Assembly (NCBI RefSeq): GCF_029892515.1
Contig: NZ_JARXVF010000008.1
Coordinates: 62,001 to 126,000 of the forward strand
Reading direction: 5' to 3'
DNA length: 64,000 bases
Origin: Pseudaminobacter soli (ex Li et al. 2025)
Lineage (GTDB): Bacteria; Pseudomonadota; Alphaproteobacteria; Rhizobiales; Rhizobiaceae
A program made the translations under genes and the position numbers. Shown here piece by piece: positions 38,442-46,314 of this stretch (position 1 is its first letter; every line of letters starts with the position of its first letter). The notes below the pieces were generated by a model. That model was not told the origin of the DNA. It did not search any database and saw nothing but the letters and a program-made list of their open reading frames with translations.

Positions 38442-38999
38442 ATGGCAGCCATTCCGCCCGTTTGCGATTTCGGCTGGCCGGCCGTCGACGCCACCCTTCC
38501 GGGCGTGGACGGCAAGCAGCATTCCATCTTCGGCCAGGCCGGTCCCAATGGCCTGGTCGTCGCCTTCATCTGCAACCATTGCCCCTATGTCAGAGCGGTC
38601 ATCTCGCGCATCGTGCGTGACGCGGAGGATCTGAAGGCTGAAGGCATCGGCTTCGTGGCCATCAGTTGCAACGACGCCGCGGCCTATCCGGAAGATTCCT
38701 TCGAGAACATGAAGCTGTTCGCCGCTGACCACCATTTCGCATTTCCCTATCTCTACGACGAGGACCAGTCGGTCGCGCGCGCCTACGGCGCCGCCTGCAC
38801 ACCCGATTTCTTCGGTCTCAACAAGGACATGAAGCTGCAATACCGCGGACGCATCGATGCCTCGCGCAAGGAGACGGGCACGCCGGATCTGCGCCGCGAC
38901 CTCTTCGAAGGGATGAAGCAGGTGGCCCGCACTGGCGAAGGCCCTCGCGACCAGATCGCGTCAATCGGCTGCTCGATCAAATGGAAGGATGCTGCATGA
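38442..38999 (+). CDS. Redoxin-family protein in the cbb operon
   Basis: A 185 aa thioredoxin-fold protein of the AhpC/TSA-like type. The redox motif is FICNHCPYVRAV (C-N-H-C, about 43-46 for the pair), and a second Cys is in VAISCNDAAAYPEDSFENM. Such proteins are common in bacteria without a defined substrate. Its position between rpe and the phosphoglycolate phosphatase suggests a redox or stress role under autotrophic growth, not proven. ATG 38442 follows GGGGAG; its stop overlaps the next start. Confidence 0.85.
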   Translation: MAAIPPVCDFGWPAVDATLPGVDGKQHSIFGQAGPNGLVVAFICNHCPYVRAVISRIVRDAEDLKAEGIGFVAISCNDAAAYPEDSFENMKLFAADHHFAFPYLYDEDQSVARAYGAACTPDFFGLNKDMKLQYRGRIDASRKETGTPDLRRDLFEGMKQVARTGEGPRDQIASIGCSIKWKDAA

Positions 39000-39700
39000 C
39001 CGCCAGCAGTGCTACGCCCCTCGTCTCCATGCCCAAGGCGATCCTGTTCGACCTCGACGGCACCCTGATCGATTCAGCGCCCGACATCACGGCGGCGGTG
39101 AACGAACTTCTGGCTGCGCATCACTTGCAGCCCTTCAGCGTCGAGAAAGTTACCGCCATGGTCGGCGACGGCATGCCGAAGCTGGTCGAGCGCGCCTTCG
39201 CCGCATCCGGCGCACCGATGCTGGGCAAGGCGCTAGAGGACGTCGTTCAGGAGATGACGCCGATCTATCTGCGCCATCTCACCGCCCGCAGCCGGTTGAT
39301 GCCCGGCGCCCGCGAGGCGCTGGCGCAATTCCATCTGATGGGCATTGCCATGGCGGTCGCGACCAACAAGCCGCAGCGGGCCGCACGAGAGGTGCTGTTG
39401 CATTTCGGCCTTGTCGACATGCTCGGCGCAATCGTCGGCGGCGATGCGGTGAGCCACAAGAAGCCGGCCCCGGATTTGCTGCTTCTGGCTCTCGAACGGC
39501 TGAGAGTCGACCCCGCCGATGCCATCATGGTGGGCGACAGCAAGGCCGATGTCGGCTCGGCGCACGCCGCCGGCGTTCCCGCCGTGCTGATACGCGGCGG
39601 CTACACGCAGGTGCCGGTGGAGGAGTTGGGTGCAGACCTCGTCTGCAACAGCCTGTTCGATCTGCCGGCCGCCCTTCAGGCATTGCGCCGGGCCGCGTGA
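38996..39700 (+). CDS. gph: Phosphoglycolate phosphatase
   Basis: A 234 aa HAD phosphatase (CbbZ/Gph) that removes 2-phosphoglycolate made by RuBisCO oxygenation. HAD motif I ILFDLDGTLIDSAPD (about 15-29), motif II VATNKP, motif III HKKPAPD, motif IV VGDSKADVGSA. ATG 38996 overlaps the redoxin stop and has AAGGA upstream; the ATG at 38981 lies inside the previous gene and is less likely. Last gene of the cbb operon, ended by a hairpin. Confidence 0.93.
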   Translation: MTASSATPLVSMPKAILFDLDGTLIDSAPDITAAVNELLAAHHLQPFSVEKVTAMVGDGMPKLVERAFAASGAPMLGKALEDVVQEMTPIYLRHLTARSRLMPGAREALAQFHLMGIAMAVATNKPQRAAREVLLHFGLVDMLGAIVGGDAVSHKKPAPDLLLLALERLRVDPADAIMVGDSKADVGSAHAAGVPAVLIRGGYTQVPVEELGADLVCNSLFDLPAALQALRRAA

Positions 39701-39713
39701 CGCAAAGCTCGAA

Positions 39714-39734
39714 CTCCCGGAATCGATCCGGGAG
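39714..39734. terminator. Bidirectional hairpin between gph and the cytochrome c gene
   Basis: CTCCCGG (39714-39720) pairs with CCGGGAG (39728-39734) around a 7 base loop, 14 bp after the gph stop and before the end of the convergent cytochrome gene. Confidence 0.6.
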
Positions 39735-39761
39735 CCCGTCATCGCAAAATATTGTTCCTGC

Positions 39762-40145
39762 TTACTTTTTGGAGAACTGATCCAGATAGGCAATGACGTC
39801 GGCGATGTCCTTGTCATCCTTCAGGCCAGCAAAGGCCATCTTGGTGCCCTTCACCATCCCCTTGGGATCTTTCAGATACGTCGTCAGGGTCTCGTTGCTC
39901 CAAACAAGCCCTTTCTGTCCCGCCTCTTTCATGGCCGACGAATACTGAAAGTTCGGATGGGTTCCCGCCGTGCGGCCGATGACGTTCATGAGCGACGGGC
40001 CGACCCGGTTCTGGTCCTGATCGGCGACATGGCAGGCCTTGCACTTGGTGAAGACCTTCTCGCCAGCGGTGGCGTCCTGGGCTTGAGCATGGGAGACCAG
40101 CAAACTGGTGGCGGAAATGGCTAGCAGAAAAGCGATAGAGCGCAT
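39762..40145 (-). CDS. Class I c-type cytochrome
   Basis: A 127 aa periplasmic monohaem cytochrome c of the c2/c550 type. Signal peptide to about AQAQ (residue 22), haem site CKACH (about 34-38), then VGPSLMNVIGRTAGT and a distal Met in GTKMAFAGL. ATG 40145; an upstream in-frame ATG would give an unlikely leader. Given the quinoprotein genes nearby it may take electrons from XoxG, but it could equally serve ordinary respiration. It stands alone on the minus strand, convergent with gph. Confidence 0.9.
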   Translation of the reverse strand: MRSIAFLLAISATSLLVSHAQAQDATAGEKVFTKCKACHVADQDQNRVGPSLMNVIGRTAGTHPNFQYSSAMKEAGQKGLVWSNETLTTYLKDPKGMVKGTKMAFAGLKDDKDIADVIAYLDQFSKK

Positions 40146-40501
40146 GGCGTTTCCTCTTTGAGCGTCGGGGTGCCCTGGACCGTGCCGTTTCTTTCCCCGC
40201 CGGCACGTAAAATTTAGCGGGTGGAACGGACGACCGACGACTCTATTTTCGGGTCCGCCCCGCGCTGCGAAAGCTAGACCCGGCGCAGCGGAAGTCAATC
40301 ATACGAAGGTGCGGCCAAAGTAGCCGAGCAAGGCCGGCGGGCGCCCTTGTTGACGCGATTTGAGCGAGCGCGTAGCCTTCCCTCAGCATTTCCCCAACGG
40401 CACCTTGGGGAAACATATCAATCGCTTGATCGGCCGCCGGCACGGGACAGCCGAACCGGGTTCGATTTCGCTGGCGCCGAAGAGCGGCAAATGGTGCTGA
40501 T
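40146..40501. other. Divergent non-coding region with a perfect inverted repeat
   Basis: A 356 bp gap between the cytochrome and a small plus-strand gene. TTTCCCCAA (40389-40397) and TTGGGGAAA (40405-40413) form a perfect 9 bp inverted repeat with a 7 base loop; it could be a hairpin or an operator. No gene seen. Confidence 0.55.
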
Positions 40502-40711
40502 ATGAATTTGGTTGATCTCATCCTGACGGTCTGTCTGACCGCCAATCCCACCCATTGTCAGGACGAGCATCTCTATTTCGAGAGCCTCGGCTCGCTGAAC
40601 CAGTGCATCGTGCTCGCCCAGCCCCAGATCGCCAAATGGGTGGGAGAGCACCCCACTTTTACGGTGGTGCGTTGGACATGTGCATTCCCGAAAAAGGAGA
40701 AGTCGATCTGA
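40502..40711 (+). CDS. Small conserved-looking protein, unknown
   Basis: A 69 aa protein, NLVDLILTVCLTANPTHC at the front and VVRWTCAFPKKEKSI at the end, with four Cys: two near the N-terminus, one in LNQCIVL and one in WTCAF. It has no clear cleaved signal but begins hydrophobically. It reads like a genuine small gene of rhizobia because of its regular amino-acid composition and position, 40 bp before an ABC transporter operon. Function unknown; the Cys pattern could form two disulphides if exported. Confidence 0.6.
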   Translation: MNLVDLILTVCLTANPTHCQDEHLYFESLGSLNQCIVLAQPQIAKWVGEHPTFTVVRWTCAFPKKEKSI

Positions 40712-40751
40712 TCGCCGCCGTTGCGGCCACCTATCCCGGAGAGGAAACGTC

Positions 40752-41741
40752 ATGGTGATTTCGCGACGCAATGTGATCCGCCTGATGGGCCTGACGCTGG
40801 CGACGATGCCAGTCGCAGGCACCCTCGCGGCCGCGTCCGGCAAGGTTCGTATCGGCGTCCTCAAATTCGGCACGGTCAGCTGGGAGCTGGATACGATCAA
40901 GCACCATGGCCTCGACGCCCAGAACGGCATCGACCTGGAAGTCGTCAACTTCGCCGGCGAGGACGCCACCAATGTCGCGATGCTGGCCGGAGACATCGAT
41001 CTCATCGTGGCCGACTGGCTCTGGGTTTCGCGTCAGCGCTCTTCGGGCGACGACGTGACGCTGGTGCCCTATTCGACGGCGCTCGGCGCGATCATGGTCA
41101 AGGATGCTTCGCCCATTCGCGCCCCCATCGATCTGGTCGACCGCAAGATCGGCGTCGCCGGCGGCCCGCTCGACAAGAGCTGGCTGCTCTTGCAGGCCAT
41201 GTTCCGCCGCGATTACGACATCGATCTTCCCGCCCGCAACGAAATCGTCTTCGGCGCGCCCCCGCTGATGTCCGAAAAGGCCGTGCAGGGCGAGCTCGAT
41301 GCCGTTCTGAACTATTGGCATTTCTGCGCCCGCCTCGAGGCCAACGGATTCCGCCGCCTCGTCGGCGCAAGCGACGCGGCCAAGGCGCTCGGCGCGAAAG
41401 GTCCGGTCGCCGCGATCGGCTACGTCTTCCACGACAAATGGGCGCGCGAAAATCCGCAGGCCGTCGCCGGCTTCACAAAAGCATCGGCCGCCGCCAAGAA
41501 GCTGCTCGCGACCTCCGACGAGGAATGGCTGCGACTTGCGCCACTGATCAGGGCCGAGGGCAAGGAACTGGAAATACTCCGCGACCGCTACCGCGAGGGC
41601 ATTCCGAACCGGCCGATCGTCGAGGAGCAGACGGACGCAGCAACGCTCTACCGCGTGCTGGCCGAAATCGGCGGCGCAAAGCTGGTCGGCCAGGCCAGGG
41701 AAATGGCGCCAGGCACCTTCTGGCCGGGGCCGGCGACATGA
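40752..41741 (+). CDS. THI5/NMT1-type ABC substrate-binding protein
   Basis: A 329 aa periplasmic binding protein of the NMT1/THI5-like (SsuA/NrtA) type. The N-terminus SRRNVIRLMGLTLATM has a twin-arginine look. The binding core starts at VRIGVLKFGTVSWEL. First gene of an operon with a permease, an ATPase, a metallo-beta-lactamase-fold protein and a SoxYZ-like carrier. Such sets accompany PQQ dehydrogenases, and the substrate is unknown. ATG 40752 follows GGAGAGG. Confidence 0.88.
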   Translation: MVISRRNVIRLMGLTLATMPVAGTLAAASGKVRIGVLKFGTVSWELDTIKHHGLDAQNGIDLEVVNFAGEDATNVAMLAGDIDLIVADWLWVSRQRSSGDDVTLVPYSTALGAIMVKDASPIRAPIDLVDRKIGVAGGPLDKSWLLLQAMFRRDYDIDLPARNEIVFGAPPLMSEKAVQGELDAVLNYWHFCARLEANGFRRLVGASDAAKALGAKGPVAAIGYVFHDKWARENPQAVAGFTKASAAAKKLLATSDEEWLRLAPLIRAEGKELEILRDRYREGIPNRPIVEEQTDAATLYRVLAEIGGAKLVGQAREMAPGTFWPGPAT

Positions 41742-42568
41742 ACCTCGAGCACCAAGACCGGGCCCGCGACATCGAGCCGCTGACCGAGGCGCCGCCGCGT
41801 CGGCGCGCGTTTTCCGCGATGGCACCGGCACTTACCGTCATCGTCTCGCTCGCTGGGCTCTATCTGCTGTGGAGCATTGCCGCCTCGCTCTGGCCGAGCC
41901 GTGCTTTCCCGCACCCAAACCAGGTGTGGGCGGTGCTGGTGCAGGACACGCTCAACGGGGAGCTGCCCTACAACCTAGCCATCACGCTTGCCCGCGTCAT
42001 TGCGGCCTTCGTGGTGGCGATGGTGATCGGTTCGGTCATCGGCATCCTGCTTGGCACCCACAGGCGCGCCGACCAGTTCTTCAATCCCTGGGTCGTGCTG
42101 TTCCTCAACATCCCGGCGCTGGTCATCATCGTGCTCGCCTATATCTGGTTCGGGCTCAACGAGGTGGCGGCCATCGGCGCGGTCGCAGTCAACAAGATCC
42201 CCAATGTCGTGGTGACGATGCGCGAGGGCGCGCGGGCGCTCGATCCGCGCTATGCCGAAATGGCCAAGGTCTACCGCTTCAGCGCCTACGACCGCCTGCG
42301 GCATATCCTGCTGCCGCAGCTGCAGCCTTATTTCGCCGCGTCGGCCCGCACCGGCATAGCGCTGATCTGGAAGATCGTTCTGGTGGTGGAGTTGCTCGGC
42401 CGCTCCAATGGCGTCGGCTTCCAGATCCATCTCTATTTCCAGCTCTTCGACGTCGCTGCGATCCTCGCCTACACGCTGGCCTTCGTGGCGGTGATGCTTT
42501 TCATCGAACTTCTTATGGTGCAGCCCTTTGAACGATATGCAACCCGTTGGCGCCGCCGCGCCGCTTAG
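41738..42568 (+). CDS. ABC permease of the quinoprotein relay operon
   Basis: A 276 aa permease of the SsuC/TauC class. Six or so hydrophobic segments start at ALTVIVSLAGLYLLWSIAAS; the EAA-type loop is at EGARALDPRYAEMAKVYRFS (about 163-182). ATG 41738 overlaps the binding-protein stop. The open frame upstream of it is a shadow. It overlaps the ATPase gene by about 40 bp. Confidence 0.9.
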   Translation: MNLEHQDRARDIEPLTEAPPRRRAFSAMAPALTVIVSLAGLYLLWSIAASLWPSRAFPHPNQVWAVLVQDTLNGELPYNLAITLARVIAAFVVAMVIGSVIGILLGTHRRADQFFNPWVVLFLNIPALVIIVLAYIWFGLNEVAAIGAVAVNKIPNVVVTMREGARALDPRYAEMAKVYRFSAYDRLRHILLPQLQPYFAASARTGIALIWKIVLVVELLGRSNGVGFQIHLYFQLFDVAAILAYTLAFVAVMLFIELLMVQPFERYATRWRRRAA

Positions 42569-43298
42569 AGTGGACATCGCCGATAAGACCTTCCGCTCGT
42601 CGGAGGGCGTGTCGGTGACGGCGTTGAAGAACCTGGCCTTTGAGGTGCGGCAGGGCGAATTCGCCTGCCTGATCGGGCCCTCCGGCTGCGGCAAGACGAC
42701 GACGCTGCGCATCCTTTTGGGGCTCGATACCGATTTTTCGGGCTCGTTCCAGCTGCCGGGAAGCGACCACAGCCGCATCGCCGCCGTGTTCCAGGAGCCG
42801 ACGCTGCTGCCCTGGCGCACCGTCGAGGAGAATGTGCGGCTGGCGCTGCCGAAAACCATGCGCCACACCGATCTCACCCGGCTGTTCGACAGCCTTGGCC
42901 TGTCGCAGATGCGCGAGCTCTACCCATCCGAACTGTCGCTCGGCCTTGCCCGCCGCGTGGCGCTGGCCCGCGCCTTTGCCATCGGGCCTAGCGTTCTGTT
43001 CCTGGACGAGCCCTTCGTCTCGATCGACGATCAGACGGCCGAGCGGCTGCGCTACCTCGTGCTTTCGGTCTGGTCGGCGCGGCCAACCACCGCGCTGATG
43101 GTCACGCACAACATTCGCGAGGCGCTGATGCTGTCCGACCGCATCATCCTGCTTTCGGCACGCCCGGCGCATGCGCTGGGCTATTTCGACATCCGCATTC
43201 CGCGCGAGAGGCGCAACCCGCAGGTGATGAGCGATCTGGCGCGTTCCTTCCGCCAGAAATTCCCGGGCGTCATGCGCGCAGAGATGGGCTACCCATGA
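42528..43298 (+). CDS. ABC ATPase of the quinoprotein relay operon
   Basis: A 256 aa ATPase of the SsuB/NrtD class. Walker A GPSGCGKTTTL (about 48-58), Walker B VLFLDEPFVSID (about 160), His switch MVTHNIREAL. The signature is ELSLGLARRVALARA, an unusual LSLGL form of LSGGQ. The start is TTG 42528 or ATG 42537. It overlaps the metallohydrolase gene at its end (ATGA). Confidence 0.9.
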   Translation: MNDMQPVGAAAPLRVDIADKTFRSSEGVSVTALKNLAFEVRQGEFACLIGPSGCGKTTTLRILLGLDTDFSGSFQLPGSDHSRIAAVFQEPTLLPWRTVEENVRLALPKTMRHTDLTRLFDSLGLSQMRELYPSELSLGLARRVALARAFAIGPSVLFLDEPFVSIDDQTAERLRYLVLSVWSARPTTALMVTHNIREALMLSDRIILLSARPAHALGYFDIRIPRERRNPQVMSDLARSFRQKFPGVMRAEMGYP

Positions 43299-44266
43299 CC
43301 ATCCTGCTCGGCAGACGGCATGTCATCCAGGGCTTCGCCTGCATGGGCGTGACGACCGCGATGCTGCCCTGCTGCGGCGGATACTGGATGCGGGCGTCGG
43401 CTGCGGCGCGCGATTTCTCGCTGGGCGAGATCGCCGATGGCATATACGCCTTCTCCGGCGCCTATGAGCTGATGACGCCTACCAACCAGGGCGCCATCTG
43501 CAATCTCGGCCTAATCGTCGGCAACGATGCTGTTGCCCTCATCGACAGCGGCGGCAGCATTGCGGAAGCGCAGGAGTTCCTGGCCGCCGTGCGCAGGATC
43601 ACCGACAAGCCGATCCGCTACCTGATCAACACCCACATGCACCCGGACCACATCTTCGGCAACGCGGTGTTCCGGGAGGCAGGCGCGACCATCGTCGGCC
43701 ACCACAATCTGCCACGCGCGCTGGAGGCTCGCGGCAGCTACTACCTGCAAAGCTATCGCGAGCAGCTCGGCGACGAGCTGATGAAGGGCATCGAGATCAT
43801 ATCGCCGACAGTGCTGGTGGACGACCGGCTGGAGCTCGATCTCGGCGGCCGCAGCATCGAGCTGCGCGCCTGGAAACCAGCCCATACCGACAACGACGTG
43901 ACCGTCTTCGACAAGGCCACGCGAACGCTGTTTGCCGGCGACCTCGTGTTCATGGGGCACCTGCCGACGCTCGACGGCTCGTTCCTGGGCTGGATGCGGC
44001 AGATGAGCGAGCTTGCGGCAGTCGACGCCGCGCGCGTGGTGCCGGGCCACGGCCCAGCCTCCGCCGGCTGGCCCGACGCGCTGCAAACGGAACAGCACTA
44101 TTTCGAGGCGCTGGCCGCCGATCTGAGGAAGTCGATCGCCGCGGGCGTACCGCTCAGCGAGGCGGTGAAAACGGCCGGGCAAAGTGCGCACGACGGCTGG
44201 TCGCTGTTCGACGATTTCAACGGGCGAAACGCCACGGCGGCCTATGCGGAACTCGAATGGGAATGA
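43295..44266 (+). CDS. Quinoprotein relay zinc metallohydrolase (MBL fold, SoxH-like)
   Basis: A 323 aa exported metallo-beta-lactamase-fold protein of the SoxH-related, PQQ-associated type. Zn ligands THMHPDHIFG (about 110-119), later His in WKPAHTDNDVTVF, and Asp/His in FAGDLVF and VVPGHGP. The N-terminus has a hydrophobic signal with Cys residues (GFACMGVTTAMLPCCGG). Its substrate is unknown; thiosulphate-type or carrier-bound sulphur chemistry is suggested only by the SoxYZ-like protein next door. ATG 43295 overlaps the ATPase stop. Confidence 0.9.
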   Translation: MTILLGRRHVIQGFACMGVTTAMLPCCGGYWMRASAAARDFSLGEIADGIYAFSGAYELMTPTNQGAICNLGLIVGNDAVALIDSGGSIAEAQEFLAAVRRITDKPIRYLINTHMHPDHIFGNAVFREAGATIVGHHNLPRALEARGSYYLQSYREQLGDELMKGIEIISPTVLVDDRLELDLGGRSIELRAWKPAHTDNDVTVFDKATRTLFAGDLVFMGHLPTLDGSFLGWMRQMSELAAVDAARVVPGHGPASAGWPDALQTEQHYFEALAADLRKSIAAGVPLSEAVKTAGQSAHDGWSLFDDFNGRNATAAYAELEWE

Positions 44267-44364
44267 GGCTCGAAGCAACGGGAAGTTTGCCATGGCAACG
44301 CCGCGGGACTATCATCCAAAGCAGCCTGGGCACCACCTGTAACGTTTCGGTGGAGGAGGCACAT

Positions 44365-45225
44365 ATGTCAGATTCATCCCACATTGTTCGGCGTACCAAG
44401 CTTCGCAACACGGCGGCGGCGCTGCTGCTTGCGGCTGCCGCAATAAGCGGGTCCGCCACTCTCACGCGCGCCGAAACCGCCGACGCACCTTCCAACGAGA
44501 CCTGGAACGGTCTCAAGACCGATGTCTTCGCCAACCGGCCGATCAAGGACAATGAAGGCCTCATCAGCATCGAGGCGCCCAAGCGGGCGCAGGATGCCGC
44601 GCTCGTGCCCGTCGACATCCGCATCGATCCGGCCAAAGCTCCCGATGGGGTCAAGGCGATCACGCTCATCATCGACGTGAACCCCTCGCCCGTGGCGGCG
44701 ACCTTCAAGTTCGGCGACAATTCGGGCGTCACGCATCTATCGACCCGCGTTCGCGTCAACGACTACTCCTTCGTGCGGGCGATCGCCGAAACGCAAGGCG
44801 GCGAGCTCTACATGACCGAAACCTTCGTCAAGGCTTCGGGCGGATGCTCTGCGCCGGCGGTGAAGAACCAGGACGAAGCCAAGGCCACGATGGGCCAGAT
44901 GAAGCTGCGCCAGTTTGCGGCGAAGGACTCGACCGATGGCCGGTCGCCGGAGTTGCAGCTGATGATCCGGCACCCGAACAATTCCGGCCTGCAGCGCGAT
45001 CCGCAGACCCAGCTTTTCATCCCGCCGCACTTCATCCACGAAATATCGGTGATGCAGGGCGACCGGAAGATCTTCAGCATGGAAGGCGGTATCTCGATCT
45101 CCGAGGACCCGAATTTCCGCTTCGACTACCATCCTGATGGCAAGAACCCGATTCGGGTCGAAGCCACAGATACTGACGGCAACAAGTTCCAGGATCAGTG
45201 GCCGCTCGAAACCGCCAAGCTGTAG
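44365..45225 (+). CDS. SoxYZ-like carrier fused in one chain, quinoprotein-associated
   Basis: A 286 aa exported protein in which SoxY-like (about 45-165) and SoxZ-like (about 185-286) parts are fused. Real SoxY carries the sulphur-holding Cys in a C-terminal GGCGG arm; here ASGGCSAPA appears near residue 156, between the two parts. This makes it a candidate covalent carrier in the quinoprotein relay system, working with the metallohydrolase encoded upstream. Strong site GGAGGAGG before ATG 44365. The reaction carried out is not known. Confidence 0.88.
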   Translation: MSDSSHIVRRTKLRNTAAALLLAAAAISGSATLTRAETADAPSNETWNGLKTDVFANRPIKDNEGLISIEAPKRAQDAALVPVDIRIDPAKAPDGVKAITLIIDVNPSPVAATFKFGDNSGVTHLSTRVRVNDYSFVRAIAETQGGELYMTETFVKASGGCSAPAVKNQDEAKATMGQMKLRQFAAKDSTDGRSPELQLMIRHPNNSGLQRDPQTQLFIPPHFIHEISVMQGDRKIFSMEGGISISEDPNFRFDYHPDGKNPIRVEATDTDGNKFQDQWPLETAKL

Positions 45226-45244
45226 GTTTCACAAGCTAGAGGTT

Positions 45245-45589
45245 TCAGAAGCAGCGGACATCCGCCTCGGCCTGGGCGCGGCGGAGTTCCGCGGCCGCTG
45301 TCTTGGCCGGCGCGCTCTCCTTGAACAGGCTGCTGTACGGGCCCGTTGTCTGGGCCATGCGCCTGAAGGTTTCGGCCGCTACATAGTCATCATAGGGAAC
45401 GATCGAGGCGATGACGTCGATGGAGCAGGAGCAGCGCTCCAGCATGTCATGCGTTTGGCCATTGGAACCCATGCAGCCGAGCACGTAATCGGCCCGAACT
45501 GAGGTCGGATAGTCGTTCGCGGCGCGTGATGGACAGGCGCTTGCGACGAGCAAGCCGGCGGCCAGGACAATCGGCAGTCTCGAAAACAT
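45245..45589 (-). CDS. Small exported Cys-rich protein beside xoxF
   Basis: A 114 aa exported protein. Signal peptide to about residue 24 (CPSRAANDY). The mature part has GCMGSNGQTHDMLERCSCSIDVIASIVPYDDY with three Cys close together, and a final VRCF: four Cys in the mature protein, suggesting two disulphides. Start ATG 45589 has AGGAG six bases upstream. Similar small proteins occur beside quinoprotein genes. It converges with the SoxYZ-like gene and lies divergent from xoxF across a long promoter region. Confidence 0.72.
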   Translation of the reverse strand: MFSRLPIVLAAGLLVASACPSRAANDYPTSVRADYVLGCMGSNGQTHDMLERCSCSIDVIASIVPYDDYVAAETFRRMAQTTGPYSSLFKESAPAKTAAAELRRAQAEADVRCF

Positions 45590-46314
45590 CTTCAGCTCCT
45601 CCGATGGCACTTCTGGGCAAAAGTCAGCCACTTCGACAAGCGTGGCGCTGCAAGCCGAGATTGTCCAGTTGGCCGTTCGCTGCCGGCCATTTCAACCTGG
45701 CATATAGGACCAAAGGAGGATGCACCCTGACAGTCGCAAAGGCACTTCAGGGGCGCGTTTCAGCCCCGGCTCGCGCTTGTCCTCGCTACAATTCGCGCCA
45801 TGACAAAAATCATGAAGCAATCGTCTTCTTCAGATTTTGAAAATATTCCGCAAATATGCCCTGCGGAGTCATAGCTTAAACTTAACTATCTTAATATGCC
45901 GTCGAAAACATTTCCATATTTCATCTCAGGCAATACACGATGTAGCAAAAATCACTTTTCCCATGGCGAGAAAGTTCAAAAAACCTTCAATTTCGTCCAA
46001 CTTCTTCACGCATCCATGATATACTGCATTGCAGCATAAATTATACTGCAACGCAACATTTTGAGGGGGCTTTATGCTTGCCTTGCCTAGGGTAATGACA
46101 TAGCCTTTTGATGTTTCCGGCTTCAAGGACGTCACCGTCATTAGGGAGCGGCGACTGTCTTTCGTAGGCCGAGTGAGGTGGGCGGTATAGGTGCCCTCTG
46201 CTCACCTGGCTTAGGTCGTGACACGCTGCCGGAAATACTTCCCCGCTAATGGATAGCTCGATGCCCGCGTGGGCGAAACGGCTCAATCCTGATGTGAACC
46301 CCGGGAGGATTGCA
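45590..46314. other. Long AT-rich regulatory region upstream of xoxF
   Basis: 725 bp with no convincing gene; the stretch 45830-46080 is notably AT-rich against a GC-rich chromosome. It holds a PhaR-like palindrome at 46024-46051 followed by GAGGGGG and a 9-residue frame (46074-46103). The xoxF promoter must lie here. Nothing else was identified. Confidence 0.65.
46024..46051. promoter_or_regulatory. PhaR/phasin-promoter-like palindromic site
   Basis: CTGC-ATT-GCAG (46024-46034) matches the CTGC-N3-GCAG target of PhaR, the polyhydroxyalkanoate regulator. It overlaps a larger palindrome, TTGCAG (46029-46034) and CTGCAA (46046-46051) around ATAAATTAT. No phasin gene follows. Confidence 0.5.

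Noticed and set aside
46074-46103. Nine-residue frame after GAGGGGG upstream of xoxF
   Set aside because: Too short to call a gene; kept only as part of the orphan promoter observation.
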